Below are positions 1-4,600 of a stretch of DNA of 6,591 nt, piece by piece; position 1 is the first letter of the stretch, and every line of letters begins with the position of its first letter. The DNA comes from Chloroflexota bacterium (lineage in GTDB: Bacteria > Chloroflexota > Dehalococcoidia > RBG-13-53-26). The stretch lies in NCBI GenBank assembly GCA_030616195.1, contig JAUWXW010000097.1, positions 1 to 6,591 on the forward strand, written 5' to 3'. The notes beneath the pieces are model-generated. The model had not been told where the DNA came from, ran no database searches, and saw nothing but the letters and a program-made list of their open reading frames with translations. The translations under genes and the position numbers were made by a program.

Positions 1-64
1 CCTGACCATAATTCAACAAGTCGATGGCAAGTGCAGACTCCGCCTGCTGAATGATACGGGACAT
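1..64 (-). CDS. Possible 5' end of a leftward gene (partial)
   Basis: Reading leftward from an ATG at 64-62 there are about 20 open codons (MSRIIQQAESALAIDLL...) up to the window edge. The composition is plausible for a soluble, helical N-terminus. The ATG directly follows an in-frame TAG (67-65), so translation cannot begin further upstream in this frame without crossing a stop. I see no clear Shine-Dalgarno: the bases just upstream read CACCCCTTAG in the leftward sense. I do not recognise the family. The opposite strand is also open here (frame 2, ending in TAG at 77-79), so the choice of strand is uncertain. If real, this gene is divergent from the DegV-family gene and 65-304 is its leader or promoter region. 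Confidence 0.3.
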   Translation of the reverse strand, partial: MSRIIQQAESALAIDLLNYGQ

Positions 65-304
65 CTAAGGGGTGAGTAGGCTAGCTCCTCTTCCACGGCA
101 GTTTAGCATTCCCCTACCGGGGTGACGAGTGGGTTCGTCACTCAGTTCAACAGTAGTTTTACTGCACTGTGAACCATGCGGGACAGGTGACCAACGACTC
201 TGGTGAGCGGAGCACCCGCCTGTGACAGGGGCGGCAATGGCATCCGTGGTTTCCTTCCCATCGTTGAAGGTGTGGGATTCTGGGAGATTTTGCAAATCAG
301 AGGT
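65..304. other. Hairpin-rich intergenic region without a convincing gene
   Basis: No credible protein gene is seen; the two leftward ORFs of 63-76 codons have no recognisable domain or good ribosome site. The stretch is rich in inverted repeats: CCCC/GGGG (111-114 with 119-122); GTGACGA/TCGTCAC (122-128 with 135-141); GTTCA-a-CAGT/ACTGTGAAC (145-154 with 166-174); GCGGG/CCCGC (178-182 with 215-219); ACAGG/CCTGT (183-187 with 219-223); CCGCC/GGCGG (216-220 with 230-234); CCTTC/GAAGG (253-257 with 266-270); and GATTT-TGC-AAATC (286-298). Several of these compete for bases 215-220, as in switching leaders. Because the rightward promoter lies downstream of this block, an RNA role would require leftward transcription, or rightward transcription from outside the window. 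I could not match it to a known riboswitch, T-box, 6S, SRP or RNase P consensus. Confidence 0.35.
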
Positions 305-334
305 TTGACAGGTTCAAACCTGTTACCGTACAAT
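305..334 (+). promoter_or_regulatory. Sigma70-type promoter of the DegV-family gene
   Basis: There is a perfect -35 hexamer TTGACA at 305-310, an 18-nt spacer, and a -10 hexamer TACAAT at 329-334 (one mismatch to TATAAT). Transcription should start near 341-343. That leaves an mRNA leader of only about 13-15 nt before the ATG at 356, with no strong Shine-Dalgarno in it. The -35 and spacer are overlapped by a palindrome (308-323). Confidence 0.65.
308..323. promoter_or_regulatory. Palindromic candidate operator in the degV-family promoter
   Basis: The sequence ACAGGTTCAAACCTGT is a perfect inverted repeat with 7-bp arms around a 2-nt centre. It covers the last three bases of the -35 and much of the spacer. 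A dimeric repressor bound here would block RNA polymerase. The size and symmetry fit sites of TetR-, MarR- or GntR-type regulators, but the regulator cannot be named from this sequence. It could also be a chance or RNA-level hairpin; the promoter position makes an operator the more likely reading. Confidence 0.45.
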
Positions 335-355
335 CATGCCTAATAGTCTCGAGCC

Positions 356-1198
356 ATGACTGTAAAGATAGTTACCGACAGTACTGCTGATATTCCGGCT
401 CAAATAGCCAGCGAACTGGGTATCTGTGTAGTACCGCTGTATGTCCATTTTGGCGATCAAACTTACCGGGACGGAGTTGACATAACCCCGTCCGAGTTTT
501 ATTACAAGCTAGCCACCAACAAATCCTTGCCTACCACTTCCACAGTGGCGCCGGGCGAGTTTGCCCAGGTATATGATAGCCTGGCGGAGCAAACTGACGA
601 AATCCTGGCTATCGTAATCTCTGCTGAACTAAGCGCCACTTACCAGGCTGCTTTGCAGGGAAAGGAGCTGAGGGAGGCCAGGGGTTGTCGGGTTGAGGTC
701 GTTGATTCTCGACTTGTGGTGATGGCTCTGGGCCTTACGGTTATTGCTGCTGCCAGGGAAGCCCAAGAAGGAGCAACGTTGGATCAACTCACCCATAGGG
801 CAAAGAGCATCGCTTCCAGGGCACACCTCCGTATGGCTTTCGATACACTGGAGTATGCGAGGAAGGGCGGACGCATTGGACGAGCGCAGGCCCTCCTCGG
901 CACGCTGTTGAATTTCAAGCCAATCCTTGCCCTAAAGGACGGCGCTGCCGCACCTGTAGCCAGGGAGCGTACCCGGGCCAAAGCTATCGAACATCTGCGC
1001 AGGTTCGCTGCGGGCTTTACCAATATCAGAGAAATGGCGGTGGAATACGCCACTACACCAGAGGAAGCCATCGCTCTGGCCGAACACCTCAATCCTGCAT
1101 TCCCTAAAGAGCGCATCTACATTTCCACTATTGGTTCGGTAATGGGAACACACCTGGGTCCGGGTGCTTTGGGGGTAGCCGTACTGGAGGGCGAGTAG
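356..1198 (+). CDS. DegV family (FakB-like) fatty-acid-binding protein
   Basis: A 280-residue cytoplasmic protein of normal length for the DegV family. Family members bind a long-chain fatty acid; the FakB members present it to the kinase FakA, giving acyl-phosphate for phospholipid synthesis. Visible family motifs in order: DSTADIP (8-14), the TTSTVAPGEF loop (60-69) that in FakB holds the carboxylate-binding Ser/Thr, ISAELSATYQAA (88-99), VDSR (116-119), RKGGRIG (169-175), NFKPIL (186-191) and MGTHLGPGALG (263-273). No FakA gene is in the window. The ATG at 356 fits the N-terminal beta strand (MTVKIVTDST) and sits just after a strong promoter, although no good ribosome site is seen. The gene converges on the nucleotidyltransferase gene with a 38-nt gap. 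Family assignment is secure; the exact ligand is unknown. Confidence 0.93.
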   Translation: MTVKIVTDSTADIPAQIASELGICVVPLYVHFGDQTYRDGVDITPSEFYYKLATNKSLPTTSTVAPGEFAQVYDSLAEQTDEILAIVISAELSATYQAALQGKELREARGCRVEVVDSRLVVMALGLTVIAAAREAQEGATLDQLTHRAKSIASRAHLRMAFDTLEYARKGGRIGRAQALLGTLLNFKPILALKDGAAAPVARERTRAKAIEHLRRFAAGFTNIREMAVEYATTPEEAIALAEHLNPAFPKERIYISTIGSVMGTHLGPGALGVAVLEGE

Positions 1199-1236
1199 AC
1201 TGGATTTCGGGGCTTTATCAAGACTGCCAAGTGTCC

Positions 1237-2328
1237 TCACATTTTCGTACCAGGCCAAATCTTGGTGTCAGGCATCACATGACTATCCTGGGTTATTGTT
1301 ACGTGGTCGCCGATTACTGAACTCTGGTCAACAGAGCTTCCATCGCCAATAAGGCTGTTGTCACCCACAACGCAGCTTTTTACCATAGCCTGTTTACCCA
1401 CACGAACATTGTGCCACAGAACAGCCTTTTCGACTATTGCCCCTTCAAGAATAATGCAACCTTCTCCTATGGTAACCGGTCCCTTTATTCGGACGCCTGA
1501 GCCGATGCTGCAGCCGCTGCCTATGATTACCGGGCCTTCTATGTTAGCTGTAGGATGAATGAAGCTTTCGGGCCTGCGAGTTCCTTCTTTATCCCTAATC
1601 TCTTTGCAGAGGGATGAGGCACTCTTGCCTTGAAGAAGATCGCAGTGCAGTTGTAGATACTTCTCGGGGGTGCCGATATCTATCCAGTAGGCATCAGTGG
1701 AATATCCATAGACGGGCACCCCTTTGGCAAGAAGTCCTGGAAACAGGTGATGCTCGAACATAAAATGAGTATTGGGCGGTATATCCTGCAAAACCTCTCG
1801 GTCTAGGACGTAGACGCCGGCATTGATTAGATTTGTAGTTACCTCATCCCATGATGGTTTTTCCAGAAAGCGTTTTACCCTCCCATCAACCTCGGTTTCT
1901 ATTAGCCCATACGCAGTTGGATCCTCTACCGGGGTAAGAGCAATGGTGGCTTTTGCCTTCCGCTGGCGATGGAAGGACAGCATTGCCCTGAGGTCAATAT
2001 CGGTGAAAATATCACCGTTGAACACCAGAAAAACGCCGTCCAGATAGCTCTCGGCGTTCTTTACTGCACCTGCCGTGCCTAAGGGTGACTCCTCCATGAC
2101 ATAGGTCAATCTCACTCCGAACTTGCTACCATCCCCCAAATACCTTTCAATGCGCTCCGGCAGGTAGCACAGAGCGAGGATAATGTCATCGACACCATGA
2201 CTGCTGAGGTAACGGATCATGTGCTCCAGAAAGGGCCTGTTCAAGACAGGAACCATAGCCTTGACCGTATTGCATGTGAGGGGGCGCAATCGAGTTCCCT
2301 CCCCACCAACCAAGAGAACGGCTTTCAT
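1237..2328 (-). CDS. Sugar-1-phosphate nucleotidyltransferase, GDP-mannose pyrophosphorylase type
   Basis: A 363-residue two-domain enzyme expected to join an NTP and a sugar-1-phosphate to make an NDP-sugar for polysaccharide or glycan synthesis. The N-terminal Rossmann-like domain shows the signature GGEGTRLRPLT (8-18), Lys23 in TVKAMVPV (most relatives have KP here), SPLGTAGA (81-88), the metal-binding NGD (104-106), FLEKP (154-158), NAGVYV (169-174) and YWIDIGTPEKY (214-224). The C-terminal part (about 255-363) is a left-handed beta-helix of hexapeptide repeats, such as IEGPVIIG, IKGPVTIG and VVGDNSLIG. This layout is typical of mannose-1-phosphate guanylyltransferases; glucose-1-phosphate thymidylyl- or uridylyltransferase activity cannot be excluded. 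It starts at ATG 2328-2326 with GGAGGAG 7 nt upstream and is divergent from rpmH. Confidence 0.92.
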   Translation of the reverse strand: MKAVLLVGGEGTRLRPLTCNTVKAMVPVLNRPFLEHMIRYLSSHGVDDIILALCYLPERIERYLGDGSKFGVRLTYVMEESPLGTAGAVKNAESYLDGVFLVFNGDIFTDIDLRAMLSFHRQRKAKATIALTPVEDPTAYGLIETEVDGRVKRFLEKPSWDEVTTNLINAGVYVLDREVLQDIPPNTHFMFEHHLFPGLLAKGVPVYGYSTDAYWIDIGTPEKYLQLHCDLLQGKSASSLCKEIRDKEGTRRPESFIHPTANIEGPVIIGSGCSIGSGVRIKGPVTIGEGCIILEGAIVEKAVLWHNVRVGKQAMVKSCVVGDNSLIGDGSSVDQSSVIGDHVTITQDSHVMPDTKIWPGTKM

Positions 2329-2335
2329 TCTCTAA

Positions 2336-2342
2336 CTCCTCC
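2336..2342 (-). promoter_or_regulatory. Shine-Dalgarno of the nucleotidyltransferase gene
   Basis: Read leftward, GGAGGAG ends 7 nt before the ATG at 2328. It is a strong ribosome site and fixes the start. Confidence 0.8.
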
Positions 2343-2448
2343 AATAATTTGCCATCGACTTCACTGCCTTGATTTCTCTTTTGGGGTCAACCCCTGCTTG
2401 TTTTCCACTAGGTATCGGTTTGGAAACGGTTGTATGCCCTTTGTCTGC

Positions 2449-2478
2449 ATTATACACGGCTATTCTTCAGAATCTCAA
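2449..2478 (-). promoter_or_regulatory. Sigma70-type promoter of the nucleotidyltransferase gene
   Basis: Read leftward: -35 TTGAGA (2478-2473), an 18-nt spacer and a perfect -10 TATAAT (2454-2449). The predicted transcription start is near 2442, giving a leader of about 114 nt before the ATG at 2328. The leader includes the GGGG/CCCC hairpin at 2383-2394. Confidence 0.6.
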
Positions 2479-2572
2479 CACGTGAGGCATCGACAGCCCG
2501 AATCAGGAATTACGACGCCCTTCATAATGCGTGGTAATGGCCACTGCCAGTCTTGCCATCGTCGGTTCTACC

Positions 2573-2601
2573 TTGACTTGGACTGGGAAACAGAGTATCA
2601 T
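2573..2601 (+). promoter_or_regulatory. Sigma70-type promoter of the rpmH operon
   Basis: A -35 TTGACT (2573-2578), a 17-nt spacer and a -10 TATCAT (2596-2601). Each hexamer has one mismatch to consensus and the spacing is optimal. The expected start near 2608 leaves about 20 nt before the rpmH GTG, enough to contain its GGAG ribosome site at 2614-2617. It probably drives rpmH-rnpA-yidD and possibly the whole block to jag, since no other clear promoter was seen downstream. Confidence 0.65.
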
Positions 2602-2627
2602 GGCAACACTGCTGGAGAAAGAGACGA

Positions 2628-2765
2628 GTGCCAAAGCGAACCTATCAGCCTAAGAAGATTCATCGGAAGAGGGTGCATGGTTTTCGGGCCCGAATGAGTA
2701 CTCGAGGTGGACGGAGGGTGTTAAAGGCAAGGCGGCTCAAAGGCCGCCAACGGTTGGCGGTGTAG
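2628..2765 (+). CDS. rpmH: 50S ribosomal protein L34
   Basis: A 45-residue, very basic protein of the large ribosomal subunit. From the GTG at 2628 it reads [19 protein letters not shown]..., then the conserved MSTRGGRR core (23-30) and the ending LKGRQRLAV. This is full-length L34 with its universal KRTYQPxxxxRxxxHGFxxRM signature. It is translated from GTG with GGAG (2614-2617) 10 nt upstream. It lies 30 nt before rnpA, the usual partner that links ribosome and RNase P synthesis. Its last codons form a strong hairpin (2744-2760). Confidence 0.97.
   Translation: MPKRTYQPKKIHRKRVHGFRARMSTRGGRRVLKARRLKGRQRLAV
2744..2760 (+). repeat. Perfect hairpin in the last codons of rpmH
   Basis: CCGCCAA-CGG-TTGGCGG has a 7-bp, mostly G+C stem with a 3-nt loop, ending 3 nt before the TAG stop triplet (2763-2765). 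No T-run follows, so it is not a standard intrinsic terminator. It may slow or process the mRNA between rpmH and rnpA, whose products are needed in very different amounts. Confidence 0.5.
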
Positions 2766-2795
2766 ACGCAGTTTGCCCTCCGGTTCACATTAGCA

Positions 2796-3131
2796 ATGAA
2801 AAGGGAGCAACGCCTTACTCGAACAACTCAATTTGCCACAGTCTATAACCAGGGCAAGTCTTGGGCAAACGAGCTACTCGTCATGAAAGCCTTCCCCAAT
2901 GAGCTAGGGCTGAGCAGGTTTGGCTTTTCGATAAATAAGCGAGTAGGCAAAGCTGTGGTACGGAATCGCGTAAAGAGACGCCTCCGTGAGAGCGTGCAGT
3001 CCATGCCGTGGAAACCAGGTTGGGATGTGGTATTCATTGCCCGCAACACTGCTTCTGCGGCTGATTACCCCCAGCTCAAGGAAGCCGTGGAACAGCTAAA
3101 CCGTAGAGCAAAATTGAAAGAGCAACCATGA
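2796..3131 (+). CDS. rnpA: Ribonuclease P protein component
   Basis: A 111-residue basic protein that binds RNase P RNA and helps it cleave the 5' leaders of pre-tRNAs in the cytoplasm. The length is usual for the family. It starts MKREQRLTRTTQFATVYNQG, matching the typical N-terminus, then FGFSINKRVGKAVVRNRVKRRLRE (43-65 region), which contains the diagnostic RNRxKRRLRE helix, and ends WDVVFIARNTASA...L. The ATG at 2796 lacks a visible Shine-Dalgarno, so translation may depend on coupling with rpmH upstream. Its TGA overlaps the yidD start as ATGA (3128-3131). The catalytic RNA gene (rnpB) is not in the window. Confidence 0.96.
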   Translation: MKREQRLTRTTQFATVYNQGKSWANELLVMKAFPNELGLSRFGFSINKRVGKAVVRNRVKRRLRESVQSMPWKPGWDVVFIARNTASAADYPQLKEAVEQLNRRAKLKEQP

Positions 3132-3337
3132 AAGGACTTGCCTTAAAGTTAATCCGATTGTATCAAGTAACCTGGTCGAAGTACACTCCTCCTGCCTGTC
3201 GTTTCATGCCTAGTTGCTCACAATATACCTACGAAGCCATTGAGAGGCGCGGTCTCCTCAGGGGTACCTGGCTGGGGATGAGGAGGATACTGCGCTGCCA
3301 TCCTTTTGGCCGCCGGGGTTTCGACCCTGTACCGTAA
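3128..3337 (+). CDS. yidD: Membrane protein insertion efficiency factor YidD
   Basis: A 69-residue protein of the YidD (DUF37, alpha-haemolysin-like) family, a small membrane-associated factor that assists YidC-dependent insertion. The signature is complete: an amphipathic N-terminus MKGLALKLIRLYQ, then PPACRFMPSCSQYTYEAIE (21-39) and MRRILRCHPFGRRGFDPVP (51-69), with conserved Cys24, Cys30 and Cys57. It overlaps rnpA by 4 nt (ATGA), which suggests translational coupling. In many bacteria yidC follows directly; here a lipoprotein gene of about 1.2 kb intervenes. Confidence 0.95.
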   Translation: MKGLALKLIRLYQVTWSKYTPPACRFMPSCSQYTYEAIERRGLLRGTWLGMRRILRCHPFGRRGFDPVP

Positions 3338-3373
3338 GTGCCTTGGCCTACCTGCCAAAAAGAAGTTAGATAC

Positions 3374-4588
3374 ATGTCTTATAGCATCAGGAAATCGCCA
3401 TCAGGCAAGATAGTCCTCTCCATCCTGCTTCTCTCGGTTGTCCTGCTGGGGGTGGGATGTAGTCGGGCCCCAACCACGGGATGGTCTGGCCCCATAGTCA
3501 ACAACACTGTCCTCTATATTGGCACAATACACGGCAAGGTCCTTGGTTTGGACCTGTCAAATGTTACTGGGGGCGAGCCAGACGTAGTCTGGGATGAGGA
3601 GTTCGAAACCTCGAAATCGGGTAGTCTGTTTGCCTGTGGAGCGTCGCTGTCAACGCCGATGAGCACGTACGGTGTTCCAGTCATGGCAGAGGACAGGATT
3701 TATGTCGGGGCCTATGACGGGAATATCTACTCCTTTCTTATCCATCAGAGGGGCGAGAACAACTTTGACACAGGCAGTGCCATCGTTGGCAGCCCAGTGA
3801 TAACTGATGAGGCTGTTTTTGTGGGCAATTCGGATGGTGAGTTCTATGCTCTCGATCTCCAATTGAGGGAGAAGTGGCCACGGCCATTTAAAACTGGAGA
3901 CAAGATTTGGAGCGCCGCCGAGGTCTATAATGGAGTAGTCTATATCGGCTCCGCGGACCACAACCTTTACGCCATAGACATCGAGACTGGTACGGAGATA
4001 TGGCATTTTGAGGCGGAAGGGGCTATCCTTTCCGTCCCGTTGATAGTCGATAATGTTATCTACATTGGCTCCTGCGATAACAAGTTCTATGCTATCCACG
4101 CTGCTACAGAGGAGGAGAGAGCGGCAGCCCTGGCGAGGGGGGAGAAGACGCCAGCCCCTTCCAAAGAAGCGAAGTGGGTCTTTGATGGCGCAGAGAACTG
4201 GTTCTGGACCAAGGCTCTCTTCTATGAGGGCGAGATTTGGGTTGGCAGCCTTGACCACAAAGTTTATGCTCTGGACGCAGAGACAGGGAAGGAGAACTGG
4301 GCGTTCGAGACCGACGGAATGGTTCAGTCTCCGCCTGTTTTGATAGATGATGTCATTATCATCGGTTCGGGTTCAGAAAAGGGTGAGCAGAGGGGCAAGG
4401 TGTATGCAGTCGATCCGCAGGGAAGAAACCATTGGACACTCTATTCTTTTGACGCACCTGTTCTAGCTCCTATATATGCCGACTATGACAAGGGGATAGT
4501 CTATGTCCATGCTCAGAACGGGAGCCACACACTCTACGCGATCAGAGTGGAAACAGGAGAGGAGCTGTGGAGCTTTAAGACCAGTTGA
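3374..4588 (+). CDS. PQQ-like (BamB-type) beta-propeller lipoprotein
   Basis: 404 residues from the ATG at 3374. The N-terminus MSYSIRKSPSGK is followed by a hydrophobic stretch (about 13-28) and Cys29 in LLGVGC, an acceptable but imperfect lipobox. The product is thus a likely lipid-anchored protein on the outer face of the membrane. The rest is eight repeats of the PQQ/WD-like type (hydrophobic strand, G-S/A-x-D-x-K/N-x-Y-A-h-D, E-T-G-x-E-x-W-x-F). They begin near 46, 108, 147, 188, 228, 287, 327 and 375 and suggest an eight-bladed propeller like BamB. Blade 5 carries an Ala/Glu/Lys-rich insertion (about 243-266). No enzyme active site is evident, so a scaffold or binding role is likely. 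An in-frame GTG at 3338 would add 12 residues before the signal peptide and is less likely. The gene ends in tandem TGA TGA, the second touching the yidC ribosome site. Confidence 0.88.
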   Translation: MSYSIRKSPSGKIVLSILLLSVVLLGVGCSRAPTTGWSGPIVNNTVLYIGTIHGKVLGLDLSNVTGGEPDVVWDEEFETSKSGSLFACGASLSTPMSTYGVPVMAEDRIYVGAYDGNIYSFLIHQRGENNFDTGSAIVGSPVITDEAVFVGNSDGEFYALDLQLREKWPRPFKTGDKIWSAAEVYNGVVYIGSADHNLYAIDIETGTEIWHFEAEGAILSVPLIVDNVIYIGSCDNKFYAIHAATEEERAAALARGEKTPAPSKEAKWVFDGAENWFWTKALFYEGEIWVGSLDHKVYALDAETGKENWAFETDGMVQSPPVLIDDVIIIGSGSEKGEQRGKVYAVDPQGRNHWTLYSFDAPVLAPIYADYDKGIVYVHAQNGSHTLYAIRVETGEELWSFKTS

Positions 4589-4589
4589 T

Positions 4590-4594
4590 GAGGT
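4590..4594 (+). promoter_or_regulatory. Shine-Dalgarno supporting the TTG start of yidC
   Basis: GAGGT lies 6 nt before the TTG at 4601 and directly abuts the lipoprotein gene's stop codons (TGATGAGGT). It supports TTG as the yidC start and suggests coupled translation. Confidence 0.75.
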
Positions 4595-4600
4595 AAGACC

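Larger units (their letters stand above)
2329..2627. other. Divergent intergenic region between the nucleotidyltransferase gene and rpmH
   Basis: This 299-nt region holds one promoter in each direction: leftward at 2478-2449 and rightward at 2573-2601. It also holds the two ribosome sites and a leftward leader of about 114 nt. A small perfect inverted repeat, GGGG-TCAA-CCCC (2383-2394), lies in that leader. The 94 nt between the two -35 elements contain no recognisable gene. A 166-codon rightward ORF crossing the region has no domain character and overlaps two real genes. Confidence 0.6.

Noticed and set aside
170..270. Cobalamin-riboswitch-like words on the minus strand (GGGAAGG..., CCGCCCCTGTCAC, GGTCACCTGTCC)
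   Set aside because: The order and key boxes (GGTGAAAATCC, intact B12 box) are not there; the resemblance is too partial to call.
308..323. T-arm-like sequence (GGTTCAAACC) suggesting a tRNA
   Set aside because: The loop has 6 nt instead of 7, and no acceptor, D or anticodon arms can be built around it; the promoter/operator reading fits better.
336..359. Tiny ORF MPNSLEP ending in TGA that overlaps the DegV-family ATG
   Set aside because: Its ATG lies at or upstream of the predicted transcription start, and no ribosome site precedes it.
1199..1236. Terminator between the convergent DegV-family and nucleotidyltransferase genes
   Set aside because: The 38-nt gap shows no stable stem followed by a T-run on either strand.
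2400..2458. Imperfect DnaA-box-like words (TTTTCCACT, TTATACACG) near rpmH
   Set aside because: Only two weak words are present, the second is largely the TATAAT -10 element of the leftward promoter, and there is no AT-rich unwinding stretch or dnaA gene.
2197..2697. 166-codon rightward ORF
   Set aside because: It overlaps the start of the nucleotidyltransferase gene, both promoters and rpmH, and has no domain character.
3338..3373. Upstream GTG start for the lipoprotein
   Set aside because: It abuts the yidD stop, lacks a Shine-Dalgarno and would place 12 atypical residues before the signal peptide; ATG 3374 gives a normal N-terminus.
3650..4258. 202-codon ORF antisense to the lipoprotein gene
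   Set aside because: It lies wholly inside a well-supported propeller gene, has no ribosome site or family features, and is best explained by codon composition.
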